DNA from: Hyphomicrobiales bacterium
Lineage (GTDB): Bacteria; Pseudomonadota; Alphaproteobacteria; Rhizobiales; Aestuariivirgaceae
DNA length: 64,000 nucleotides
Reading direction: 5' to 3'
Assembly (NCBI GenBank): GCA_025363755.1
Contig: JANYLQ010000029.1
Coordinates: 310,001 to 374,000, forward strand
Of the stretch, positions 17,925-28,902 are shown piece by piece. The notes below the pieces were generated by a model that saw only the letters and a list, made by a program, of their open reading frames with translations, was not told the DNA's origin and searched no databases. How positions within the stretch are numbered: the stretch's first letter is position 1; every line of letters starts with the position of its first letter. Both the position numbers and the translations under genes were made by a program.

Positions 17925-20900
17925 TAAGAGGCCTCAGCCAATTGCTCTGCCTCTTCCAGATTGACCGACACCAATTGCGACACGCCGCGTTCCATCATGG
18001 TCACGCCGAACAGGCGGTGCATGCGGGCCATAGTGAGGGGGTGGTGAGTGATGATGAGGAAGCGCGTTTCCGTGCGCTGAAGCATGGCATCAAGCAAATT
18101 ACAAAAACGTTCCACATTATGATCATCCAGCGGCGCGTCAACTTCGTCGAGCACGCAGATGGGTGATGGGTTGGTGAGGAACACGGCGAAAATCAATGAG
18201 AGGGCTGTGAGCGTTTGTTCGCCGCCTGATAGCAATGACAGGGTCGTTTGCTTTTTGCCGGGTGGATGGGCCATAATTTCAAGGCCGGCTTCCAGCGGAT
18301 CATCAGACTCAATCAATTGTAGTTCAGCCTTACCGCCGCCAAACAGTGTCGTGAACAGTTCGCCGAACTTGTCGTTCACGGTGCTGAATGCATCGAGCAA
18401 ACGTTGACGGCCTTCTTTATTCAGTGAGCCAATACCACCGCGCAACTTGGCGATAGCCTGCACCAATTCGTCCTTTTCGGATTTCATTTTGGTGAGTTGC
18501 TCGTCAACCGCTTGCGCTTCTTCATCAGCGCGCAAGTTGACAGCACCGAGGCGCTCACGATCTTCACGCAAGTTCAAAAGCTTCTTTTCGATTTCATCAG
18601 CGGCAGGCAGTTTTTCAGGGTCCACTTCGGCTTTCGCCAAAATCTCGTGCGGTTCGCACATCAAGGTTTCCGAAATGCGGGCGATACAATGTTCGTGGCG
18701 GCTGGACGAATTTTCCAAACGGGCCCCTAAACGCGCATGATCTTCACGCGAAGTGGCTGCCAATTCCTGTGCGATACGCAGCGCTTGATCAGCAGCGCGT
18801 ACCGCGTTTTCAGCAGTGGCCAAAGCATCTGCCGCCAATTTGCGGCCCTGCTCGGCTTCACTCAAACTATTCATCAAAATCAAACGACGATCAGCCAATT
18901 GCTTGGGCATCTGGCTCATCTCGGTAATCGAGACTTCGGTTTCCTCCAAGCGCTTGGTCAGCGATCCGGCTTGTTCCTTGGCTTTCGCAGCGCGGCTGTT
19001 CCATTGGTCTTGCTCGGCAGCAATGGCTTTTAAGCGTTCAGCACGAATACGAGCTTCACGCTCCAACCCATCATGCTTGGCGCGGGCTTCGGCGTAAGTG
19101 GCGCGTTCGCCATTCAGCACATCACGCAGTTTTTGAACTTCTGTTTGAAGGTCATCAGACGGTGCTAATGCCAGAAATTCTGCGTGGGTAACATCATGTG
19201 CACCTCGCGCTTCAGTAATACGCGCAGCAGAACTACGGGCGGCTTCTTCCAAAGAAGCGGTTTGTGCAGCGGTTTCGGCCATACGGCGTTCATGGGCTTG
19301 TAAGGCTTGACGGGCCACATCCATTGCAGAACGCGTTGTACGGGCCGCTTCGCGCTTTTCACGCTCAGCTCTCACACCTGCTTCAACAGAAGTACGCGCA
19401 GCTTCAAATTCAAGCTTCAAATCTTCAGCCGCAGAAATCGCAAACTTCATGTCTTCTTCGATAGAAGAGAGGCGGTTGCGTTCGGCCAAGCGTTTTGCCG
19501 CCGCACTTGGCGCATCAGCCGCGGCGGTAAATCCGTCCCAACGCCAGACATCGCCTTCAACAGAAACCAGGCGTTGACCCGGCTTTAACTGCGCTTGAAG
19601 CGCCGCGCCAACGGATTTGGAAACAACGCCAACATGCGACAGAATGCGGGCCAAGGCTTGCGGTGCCTGGACGAATTTTGAAAGGGCTGGCGCATCGCTT
19701 GGAAGTGGTGCCACCTCGGCCAAAGGTGGAAGCCCGCGCCAAAATACAGGTGCGCCTTCATCAGCGGAGGCTTCAATATCTTCACCAAGTGCAGCACCTA
19801 AAGCTGCTTCATAGCCGCGCTGCACAGTAATTTGGTCAACCAACTGCGGCCATAAATCGCCACCACCGGCTTTCAACAAATTCGTCAGTGTACGGACTTC
19901 CGTTTGCAGGCGATCAGATTTGCGGCGCGCCTCATCATAGGCTTGGCGCTTGTCGGCTTCCAGCTGGCGGGTGACGCGCAAACCAACTTCAGCATGGCTG
20001 GCGGCTTGCTCTGATTCCTGCATCGTCGTTTCAGCCACCGCAACGGCCGAGGCCAAGGTTGCGCCATCAGCCGTTGAACCCACACGTGCCGCCAATGCTT
20101 CGCGGCGCTGGGCAATATCTGCGGCTTCGCGGTCTAATTTTGCGATACGGTTTTGGTGTTCGGTAATGGCGCGTTCAAACGCCGAACGTTGTGCCGACAA
20201 TTCCGATAAACGATTATTTGCATCATCGGCTGCTTCTTGGGCGCGCGCCAATGAGGCCGCTGATTCCTGCAACAGAATCGCCGCTTCCGAACGCAGATCA
20301 GAATCCTGCGTCAGCAATGTTTCAAGCCCAGCTGCTTCTTCTTGCAACTTAATAATCACGCCGTCCGTATCTTGCACTAATTCTTCTTCGCGGCGTAAAT
20401 CATTCGCGGCTTGGGTGCGACGTTGTTTCAGTTCTGAGATACGGCTTTCGACGCGCTTTTCTTCTTCATCCAAAGCCGCGCGTTCCAGCGTCATGCGTTG
20501 TAAAACCGCGGCGCGAATGGTTTCTTGTTCGCGCAAGTTCGGCAAAGTTTCGCCCAGCTCGTCGCGCCCACGCAAAGCTTGTGATGCGCCAACTGTGTGT
20601 TCACCCAAAATGCGCGTTGCGTCATTCAGCGCCTGAGTATCAGCATTCATCGCTTCAGCTGCATCTCGCCAGGCCACAAACAGACCAGCGGCTTCAAGTT
20701 TGCGAATATCGCTTGAGACTTGTTTATATTTCACCGCTTGGCGGGCTTGGCGTCTCAAGCTGGAAAGCTGGCTTTCCAACTGTGCCATCACATCATCAAG
20801 ACGCGAAAGATTGGCTTCCGCAGCTTTCAACTTTAATTCTGCTTCATGGCGGCGCGTGTGCAGGCCGGTGATGCCTGCTGCTTCTTCCAAAATCAAACGC

Positions 20901-21379
20901 CGCGCTTGTGGCTTGGCATTGATAATTTCAGAAATTTGACCTTGGCGCACCAGTGCTGGAGAACGCGAACCTGTTGAAACGTCAGCAAATAAAAGCTGCA
21001 CATCACGCGCGCGCACTTCGGAACCATTCACCCGGTAAGTCGAGCCTTGATCGCGCACGATCTGGCGCGAGATTTCAATCATCTCGGAGTCATTATATGA
21101 AGGCGGTGCTGTGCGGTCTTCATTGCCCATGGTCACTAGCACTTCCGCCAGATTGCGGGCGGGGCGTTGGTTTGTGCCAGCAAAGATCACATCTTCCATG
21201 CCCGAACCGCGCATGGATTTGTATGAGTTTTCACCCATTACCCAACGCAAGGCTTCGAGCAAATTTGATTTGCCGCAGCCATTTGGCCCCACCACACCGG
21301 TGAGGCCGCGCTCAATAATGAGTTCGGTGGGTTCGACGAAAGATTTAAATCCCGTTAGTCTTAGTTTCGCAAACCGCAT
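17924..21379 (-). CDS. smc: Chromosome segregation protein SMC
   Basis: A 1151-residue structural-maintenance-of-chromosomes ATPase that organises and separates sister chromosomes. Walker A is GPNGCGKSNLLEALRW near residue 33. Two long coiled coils flank a hinge around residues 500-640. The C-terminal head has the signature LSLLSGGEQTLTALSL and Walker B ICVLDEVDAPLDDHN. The usual kleisin partners ScpA/ScpB are not in this window. It follows dsbA by 31 bp. Confidence 0.97.
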   Translation of the reverse strand: MRFAKLRLTGFKSFVEPTELIIERGLTGVVGPNGCGKSNLLEALRWVMGENSYKSMRGSGMEDVIFAGTNQRPARNLAEVLVTMGNEDRTAPPSYNDSEMIEISRQIVRDQGSTYRVNGSEVRARDVQLLFADVSTGSRSPALVRQGQISEIINAKPQARRLILEEAAGITGLHTRRHEAELKLKAAEANLSRLDDVMAQLESQLSSLRRQARQAVKYKQVSSDIRKLEAAGLFVAWRDAAEAMNADTQALNDATRILGEHTVGASQALRGRDELGETLPNLREQETIRAAVLQRMTLERAALDEEEKRVESRISELKQRRTQAANDLRREEELVQDTDGVIIKLQEEAAGLETLLTQDSDLRSEAAILLQESAASLARAQEAADDANNRLSELSAQRSAFERAITEHQNRIAKLDREAADIAQRREALAARVGSTADGATLASAVAVAETTMQESEQAASHAEVGLRVTRQLEADKRQAYDEARRKSDRLQTEVRTLTNLLKAGGGDLWPQLVDQITVQRGYEAALGAALGEDIEASADEGAPVFWRGLPPLAEVAPLPSDAPALSKFVQAPQALARILSHVGVVSKSVGAALQAQLKPGQRLVSVEGDVWRWDGFTAAADAPSAAAKRLAERNRLSSIEEDMKFAISAAEDLKLEFEAARTSVEAGVRAEREKREAARTTRSAMDVARQALQAHERRMAETAAQTASLEEAARSSAARITEARGAHDVTHAEFLALAPSDDLQTEVQKLRDVLNGERATYAEARAKHDGLEREARIRAERLKAIAAEQDQWNSRAAKAKEQAGSLTKRLEETEVSITEMSQMPKQLADRRLILMNSLSEAEQGRKLAADALATAENAVRAADQALRIAQELAATSREDHARLGARLENSSSRHEHCIARISETLMCEPHEILAKAEVDPEKLPAADEIEKKLLNLREDRERLGAVNLRADEEAQAVDEQLTKMKSEKDELVQAIAKLRGGIGSLNKEGRQRLLDAFSTVNDKFGELFTTLFGGGKAELQLIESDDPLEAGLEIMAHPPGKKQTTLSLLSGGEQTLTALSLIFAVFLTNPSPICVLDEVDAPLDDHNVERFCNLLDAMLQRTETRFLIITHHPLTMARMHRLFGVTMMERGVSQLVSVNLEEAEQLAEAS

Positions 21380-21410
21380 ATCTTCGTATCGCCCAATTTA
21401 GCCCCCGCGT

Positions 21411-22040
21411 TTATGCGAGCAGCGGATCTACATATTTCTTCAAATCAACAAGCGTACGTTCGCCTTCCCACAGCTTACCATTGATGAAAATCGTCGGAAT
21501 GCCCTTGATGCCATAAGACTTGTCGCCCTTATCGCGCGTTTCCATAATGCCTTTGGCTACTTCAGTATTCTTCAGGCATTTGTCAAAGTCTTCAGCCGAC
21601 ATGCCGGTCTGTTTGGCAATGTCTTTCAGCTGATTGTAAGCATCAGGCACCCATTTTTGTTGCGTTTTAAAGAAAATATCGATGAGCGGGAAATATTTTT
21701 CCTTGGCTGAGCAACGCGCCAGCATGAACGCGCCCATGGCTTGATCATTATGTGGGAATTCGCGGAAAATGAATTTCACTTTGCCAGTATCGACATAATC
21801 TTTTTTGAATGGCACATAAACGTCATTATAAAACGCCGCGCAATGCGGACAACTGGCCGATGCGTATTCGACAATAGTTACCTTGGCGGTCTCTACGCCT
21901 TCAACCATATCGCCTTCTTTTGGCGGGGTGAGAAGGTCTGTCAAATCGACTTTTGCGTCTTCGGCAAAAGCGGGCATGGCGGCGGCTAAAGCAACAGCTG
22001 CTGCACCAACCATAAGATTGCGGCGGGATGTATTGTTCAT
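21411..22040 (-). CDS. DsbA-family periplasmic thiol oxidoreductase
   Basis: A 209-residue secreted thioredoxin-fold protein. A signal peptide ends after AFA (residue 26); the RR near residue 6 makes Tat export possible. The redox motif is C64-P-H-C67 in YASASCPHCAAFYNDV, and the cis-proline loop is GIKGIPTIFING. DsbA proteins form disulphides in exported proteins. Its gene lies between DUF721 and smc, a conserved alphaproteobacterial order, and overlaps the DUF721 stop by four bases. Confidence 0.92.
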   Translation of the reverse strand: MNNTSRRNLMVGAAAVALAAAMPAFAEDAKVDLTDLLTPPKEGDMVEGVETAKVTIVEYASASCPHCAAFYNDVYVPFKKDYVDTGKVKFIFREFPHNDQAMGAFMLARCSAKEKYFPLIDIFFKTQQKWVPDAYNQLKDIAKQTGMSAEDFDKCLKNTEVAKGIMETRDKGDKSYGIKGIPTIFINGKLWEGERTLVDLKKYVDPLLA

Positions 22041-22570
22041 GGTGTTTTCCTACTCGAGTTTGGGGATGGAGACAAAACCCTATTTACGCCTGTGGAGAAC
22101 GCGCGCTTAGGGCCGTTTGGGGCAGAAAAGGAAGCGAGCTTAGAAAGGGCTGCTTTCAAGTCTGGATCTGCAATATCGTCGAAATTTTCAGCCCACGCCT
22201 TGGCGGCTTCTGGCTTCATGGGCTTTCGTGGAATTTTTGGGGCTGGCGGCGGTGCGTTATCCGGCGTCACCTTCAACGCCGTAATTGCGCCATAGCCCAG
22301 AAACTGGTTCACGCGCTCGATAATACGCGGCGTTTCATAATGCAGCTCTAAAGCACGGCCAGCTTGGGCTTTTACTTGCAATGTTCCGCCCGATTGATGG
22401 CCGCTTGCATCATTGCCACGCGGCCATTTGATTTTTTCGGGGCGGCTGATGGCTGCCACTTGCTCACCCACAATCACCCGCCATTGCGCCACCAGTTGTT
22501 CGCTGGCAAAGCCATGGCGCTGAAAAGCCGCCTTGGCCAAATTGCGAAAATGTTTATCGATGGTTTGCAT
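22037..22570 (-). CDS. DUF721 (DciA-like) protein
   Basis: A 177-residue protein with an N-terminal DUF721 domain (about residues 12-105, including WRVIVGEQVAAISRPEKIKWPRG). The domain is shared with DciA, a loader of the replicative helicase in bacteria lacking DnaC; a role here is inferred from family membership only. The C-terminal third is low complexity, rich in proline and alanine. It is the first gene of the DUF721-dsbA-smc-HAD series and reads divergently from mutY. Confidence 0.82.
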   Translation of the reverse strand: MQTIDKHFRNLAKAAFQRHGFASEQLVAQWRVIVGEQVAAISRPEKIKWPRGNDASGHQSGGTLQVKAQAGRALELHYETPRIIERVNQFLGYGAITALKVTPDNAPPPAPKIPRKPMKPEAAKAWAENFDDIADPDLKAALSKLASFSAPNGPKRAFSTGVNRVLSPSPNSSRKTP

Positions 22571-22616
22571 GATTCTGGATTGTAATTGCGCCTTGCGGCA
22601 GGATATTCACTGAACC

Positions 22617-24850
<2,234 letters not shown>

Positions 24851-24854
<4 letters not shown>

Positions 24855-25462
24855 CGCGATAGGATAAGAGCGATGGGCTTGAAAGATTTTCGGTGTTCGG
24901 CGCAGGGGCCATGGATGGCGAGCGCTGCAGCATGGGCAGCTGTCCCATAGCCTTTGTGGCGTAAAAATCCGTAGAGCGGATATGTTAGATCATGCTGGTG
25001 CATAATCCGGTCGCGTGTGACTTTAGCTATGATTGAGGCCGCAGCGATGGATAGTGATTTCGCATCGCCACCGATGATGGTTTGAGTTTTGCAATTTAAT
25101 TTTGGTGATCTATTGCCATCGATCAATGCGAGGTCGGGCATGATTTCGAGTTGTTCAAAAGCGCGCTGCATGGCGAGGAAAGTCGCTTGTAAAATATTGA
25201 TCTCGTCGATTTCGGCAGCACTCACAATGCCAATGCCAACTTTCGATGAGTACATGATAGGGCCAAATAATGCCTCGCGTTTGGCTTCATTGAGTTTCTT
25301 GGAATCATTGAGACCTTGCGGAATATTATCGGGATCAAGAATCACAGCCGACGCCACAACAGGCCCAGCCCAAGGCCCACGTCCTGCTTCGTCGATTCCA
25401 CAGATTATGGTGTGGCCGAGAGCGAACGCGCTAGATTCGAAAATGAAAGTGGGTGCAGTCAT
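24851..25462 (-). CDS. rnhB: Ribonuclease HII
   Basis: A 203-residue RNase HII that cuts RNA embedded in DNA. The catalytic site begins ICGIDEAGRGPWAGPVVASA with D24 and E25; LALIDGNRSP and SIIAKVTRDRIM supply the other acidic and basic residues. It lies upstream of ccrM on the same strand with an 87-bp control region between. The window also encodes RNase HI, so both RNase H types are present. Confidence 0.95.
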
Positions 25463-25481
25463 TCCCCTTCATGCGCGAACC

Positions 25482-26603
25482 TTAAATCAAACTCAACTGC
25501 TCGCCCACCTGAACCGGACGTTCAAACAAATCCGTCCGCAATTTCACCCGCTTGGTATTCAACCCCAACCTTTGCGCCGCCAATTGAAACCGCCGCCCAA
25601 TCGTCCAAGCATAAGGCCCAGAGCCTGTCATGCGGGTGCCAAATTCGGGATCGTTTTCTTTGCCGCCACGCACAGATTTGACTAGCGACATCACCTTTGC
25701 AGCGCGATCAGGGAATTCCTTGAACAGCCAGTCTTTGAAAATGTCTTTCACTTCATAGGGTAAACGCAACATCGTGTAGCCAGCTTCGCGTGCACCAGCA
25801 GCATACGCAGCTTTGAGAATGGCTTCGATTTCGTGGTCGTTGAGGCCGGGGATGATCGGGCCGATCATCACCACAGTGGGAATGCCAGCGGCGGATAAAG
25901 CCTCAACTGCGCCCAAGCGTTTGGCAGGGGTGGATGCGCGGGGTTCCATGGCTCTGGCCAATTTGGGATCAAGCGTGGTGATCGATAATGCCACCTTCAC
26001 CAAGCCCTGCTCTGCCATAGGTTTTAGCAAATCAATATCACGGCACACCGAAGCTGATTTGGTGACGATGCCGAAGGGGTGTTTGAACTCACTCAACACT
26101 TCGATAATCGAACGCGTGATTCTATAAGTGCGCTCAATCGGCTGGTAAGGATCGGTATTGGAACCCAGCGCAATGGTGCGTGGCTCATAATTGGTCGCGG
26201 TTAATTCCCCCCGAAGAAGAGCCGCCGCGTTCGGCTTTATGAAAAGCTTCGACTCAAAATCAAGCCCCGGCGAAAGCCCTATGTAAGAATGCGCAGGCCT
26301 CGCGTAACAATAAACACAGCCATGCTCGCAGCCCCGGTAAGGATTGATCGAACGATCAAAGGAAATATCGGGCGATTGATTGCGGGCGATAATGGTTTTT
26401 GGAGTCTCGGTGAAAATCTCAGTTTTCAGGCGCGGAATTTCAGCCAGCGACTCCCAGCCATCATCAACCAACTCTTCACTCAGCGTCTCAAAGCGCCCCG
26501 CCGGATTGCTGCGCGCACCCCGCCCGCGCTCCATCTGCGGCAGCGACGTGAAACCTCTCGATTCAAAGCCCACCGAAGGGCGCATGGTGATGAGTGTTTG
26601 CAT
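25482..26603 (-). CDS. PA0069-family radical SAM protein
   Basis: A 373-residue radical SAM protein related to spore photoproduct lyase. The cluster motif is RGCEHGCVYCYARP (CxxxCxxC) near residue 93, preceded by SFDRSINPYRG. RGARSNPAGRFE near the N-terminus is typical of the PA0069 family. The biochemical role of this family is not established; a nucleic-acid repair role is only suggested by the SPL relationship. It ends 19 bp before the rnhB start codon on the same strand. Confidence 0.88.
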   Translation of the reverse strand: MQTLITMRPSVGFESRGFTSLPQMERGRGARSNPAGRFETLSEELVDDGWESLAEIPRLKTEIFTETPKTIIARNQSPDISFDRSINPYRGCEHGCVYCYARPAHSYIGLSPGLDFESKLFIKPNAAALLRGELTATNYEPRTIALGSNTDPYQPIERTYRITRSIIEVLSEFKHPFGIVTKSASVCRDIDLLKPMAEQGLVKVALSITTLDPKLARAMEPRASTPAKRLGAVEALSAAGIPTVVMIGPIIPGLNDHEIEAILKAAYAAGAREAGYTMLRLPYEVKDIFKDWLFKEFPDRAAKVMSLVKSVRGGKENDPEFGTRMTGSGPYAWTIGRRFQLAAQRLGLNTKRVKLRTDLFERPVQVGEQLSLI

Positions 26604-26834
26604 GAAAAGAACGTAACGCGAACTTTAGAACAAATCAAGAACTATTTTTGCCGATTGCCAATCTATTTCCAAAAATGTTGTGAACGTTTGGAGGCTTGGG
26701 CTCTATCTGTTGGGGCGTTACTTTCACATTTGCTAATTGACCTCGATCACCCCAAATAGCTCAGAATGGGCTGTGTCAAAGACAATACTGCAAGTGGACC
26801 AATGCTTTCCACGTTGAATTCAACTAATTTGAAT
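26604..26834. other. AT-rich gap without a gene
   Basis: This 231-bp stretch separates the radical SAM gene from the unrecognised 218-residue gene. It contains a perfect 12-bp palindrome GTTGAATTCAAC at 26813-26824 and is AT-rich near the end of the upstream gene. I see no coding signal, tRNA or strong terminator. Confidence 0.6.
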
Positions 26835-27491
26835 TTAATTAATATTGTAGGTTTTCCAAACTTGCGTGCCGTCGCGCCACAACTCAAAAAGTTTGTCTTT
26901 CCAAACTAGCCAAACAATCAAAAAATCATCCTTAGCGATGGCAGTGTTCTCATGAAAACAATTTTCGATTTCGGTTTGACGAATGCCCCAATCGCCAATG
27001 TTTAGGTAAATGGCAAGACAAAAGTTCTTGTCGGAATAATTTTTTTTCCTTTTTTTAATGACGGCGTTGCGCAGCTGACTGGGTATTTGCTCCGCTCTTC
27101 TAATCCAGTTTTCCACTGGATCGGATGTGATCGCACTCGAGTCCCATGGTTCGGCACCACGCTTTCTGCCGTCTTCCAACACTTCAACCATCTCAACATC
27201 GTATTGCAGTGCTAAATCTTTCAGAAAGAAATCAGGGGCGTCTTCGGTTTTATTGCTCAAGCGAACGTTCGCAAATCCCAAACCTCTGGCCATGACCGAG
27301 GCCATGTACGCCTCTCTCAGAAAAGTTAGTCCTGCCTGGTTGAAGAACTGATATCCTGCAAATTTCTCACGAAATTTCAATTCAATTCGCGCAAAATCGG
27401 CAGTGACCATCCACTCGCTGAGATCCACCCTCATTTGATCTATGTCTTCACGAAGTACCTTTGGAGTCGACAAAAAGTCCGACTGTTTCAC
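26835..27491 (-). CDS. Unrecognised 218-residue protein
   Basis: I do not recognise this protein. It is soluble, with no signal peptide or membrane helix. Visible features are a helix LREAYMASVMARGLGFANV (about 59-77), then EDAPDFFLKD and, about ten residues later, YDVEMVEVLEDGRKR, and a lysine/arginine-rich stretch (KKRKKNYSDK). The order helix-with-Glu, PD, then E-x-x-E resembles some PD-(D/E)XK nuclease folds, but the catalytic lysine is not evident. Its ATG overlaps the moaB stop by four bases. Its DNA looks more AT-rich than its neighbours, suggesting recent acquisition. Confidence 0.65.
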   Translation of the reverse strand: MKQSDFLSTPKVLREDIDQMRVDLSEWMVTADFARIELKFREKFAGYQFFNQAGLTFLREAYMASVMARGLGFANVRLSNKTEDAPDFFLKDLALQYDVEMVEVLEDGRKRGAEPWDSSAITSDPVENWIRRAEQIPSQLRNAVIKKRKKNYSDKNFCLAIYLNIGDWGIRQTEIENCFHENTAIAKDDFLIVWLVWKDKLFELWRDGTQVWKTYNIN

Positions 27492-28018
27492 TTACGTCTC
27501 AACCCCTCATCCAGCCTTGGCATGATCTCGATAAAATTGCAGGGCTTATGCCGATAATCCAATTGCGGTTTCAAAATTTCGTCCCAGCCATCACGACATG
27601 CCCCGGGTGAACCCGGCAAACAAAACACGTATTTGCCGCTCACCACGCCAGCGGTGGCGCGCGATTGCACGGTGGAGGTTTTGATTTTTTGGAACGACAT
27701 CATGTGAAACAAAACGCCGAAGCCTTCGATCTCTTTATCGAACAGGGGCCGCATCGCTTCGATAGTCACATCGTGGCCCGTCAGGCCCGTGCCACCCGTT
27801 GAAATGATGACATCAACAGTTTTATCCTTGGCGAATTTGCGCACGCGTCCGCGAATGGCCCGCACATCATCTTTCACAATTGCGCGGCCAGCAAGGCGGT
27901 GGCCTTCGGTGGTGAGGCGGTCAACTAAAGTCTGCCCGGATTTATCGTCGACTAATGTTCGCGTGTCGGAAATAGTGATCACAGCAATGCCGATGGGCAA
28001 AAACTCACGCTCACTCAT
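27488..28018 (-). CDS. moaB: Molybdenum cofactor biosynthesis protein B
   Basis: A 176-residue MoaB/MogA-fold protein that adenylylates molybdopterin or otherwise acts late in molybdenum cofactor synthesis. The conserved block DVIISTGGTGLTGHDVTIEA lies near residue 80, and VFCLPGSPGACRDGWDEIL near 130. ITISDTRTLVDDKSG opens the domain. It overlaps the UDG-like gene before it and the unknown gene after it by four bases each, so the three are translated as one unit. Confidence 0.92.
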   Translation of the reverse strand: MSEREFLPIGIAVITISDTRTLVDDKSGQTLVDRLTTEGHRLAGRAIVKDDVRAIRGRVRKFAKDKTVDVIISTGGTGLTGHDVTIEAMRPLFDKEIEGFGVLFHMMSFQKIKTSTVQSRATAGVVSGKYVFCLPGSPGACRDGWDEILKPQLDYRHKPCNFIEIMPRLDEGLRRK

Positions 28019-28821
28019 AACCCCACCTCATTCATTTTCGCTTTGAAATTTTGCAAATCGCGCCATGCTAATTTTTTCTGCGTGGGCGCCTTTAGCAATT
28101 CATCGGGATGCAGTGTGGCCAGCAATGGAATAGCGCCAACACTCAGCCATTTGCCGCGTTGGCGAATGATCGACGCATCGCCGCCGCCTAAATGCTGCCC
28201 GCCCAAACTGCCTAGTGATAAAATCAATTTCGGCCCTGCCAGTGCAATGGCGCGTGCGACAAACGGCAAACACGCAGCGGTTTCATTGTCTAGCGGCTGA
28301 CGATTGCCCGGTGGTCGCCATGGAATGAAATTCATCAGCATCACATTGCGTGGTGCCGGTTCATCACCCATGTTCAAACCAATCGCTGCCAGCATAGCTT
28401 GCAACAACACGCGGGCTTTGGCGGAGATCACTTGGCCAGATTTGTCTTCTTCATTGCGCGGGCGGTCTGATAAAATTAAAATTGAAGATTGAAGATTGCC
28501 TTCGATGAATGAAAGCTTGGTTGCCCCTTTGCGCAGAGGGTTTGCCTCAAAATAATTCAGCGCTTGTGATAATGCTTCGAGCGAATTGCAGGATGCAGCT
28601 TGTGTTGCGGCATCAGCTGCGGCCTGGTCTGGCAGCGTGGCCATGCGTGGTGCGGGCACAGTAGCAACAGCAGGTGCAACCTTCGGCTTTTCCACTACAA
28701 CAGAAGCCGCAAACCGATCAATCGCGGTTTCGCTTATAATCTCGTCGGCCCCCATCTCTACAAGCCAGCCTAAGGCTGCGGCGGCCTGTTCGGGGGTCAT
28801 GTCGTTTGGTTGCGTTTGCAT
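28015..28821 (-). CDS. Uracil-DNA glycosylase-like protein (family 4 fold, degenerate)
   Basis: A 268-residue protein whose C-terminal 190 residues follow family 4 uracil-DNA glycosylases: FIPWRPPGNRQPLDNETAAC, LILSLGSLGGQHLLG-like segment and LATLHPDELLKAP with the conserved histidine. However the active-site motif usually GEAPG is SDRPR here, the GxPFVG motif is replaced by SGQVISA, and the first iron-sulphur cysteines (normally before PLKKTAT) are absent (ANPLRKGAT). It may have altered or lost activity. The N-terminal 80 residues are alanine-rich. It is divergent from the ETF-QO gene. Confidence 0.75.
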   Translation of the reverse strand: MQTQPNDMTPEQAAAALGWLVEMGADEIISETAIDRFAASVVVEKPKVAPAVATVPAPRMATLPDQAAADAATQAASCNSLEALSQALNYFEANPLRKGATKLSFIEGNLQSSILILSDRPRNEEDKSGQVISAKARVLLQAMLAAIGLNMGDEPAPRNVMLMNFIPWRPPGNRQPLDNETAACLPFVARAIALAGPKLILSLGSLGGQHLGGGDASIIRQRGKWLSVGAIPLLATLHPDELLKAPTQKKLAWRDLQNFKAKMNEVGL

Positions 28822-28902
28822 GTCTATTCTGGCTGCTTGTCAATCATAGCCCTCTGCCTATAACAGACCCATATAAGTCAAAGCAAATCACGGAGATTAG
28901 TT

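Noticed and set aside
19950-20636. Plus-strand open frame of 228 codons opposite smc
   Set aside because: Serine/alanine/arginine-rich sequence expected on the reverse of an alanine/glutamate-rich coiled coil; no start signal or homology.
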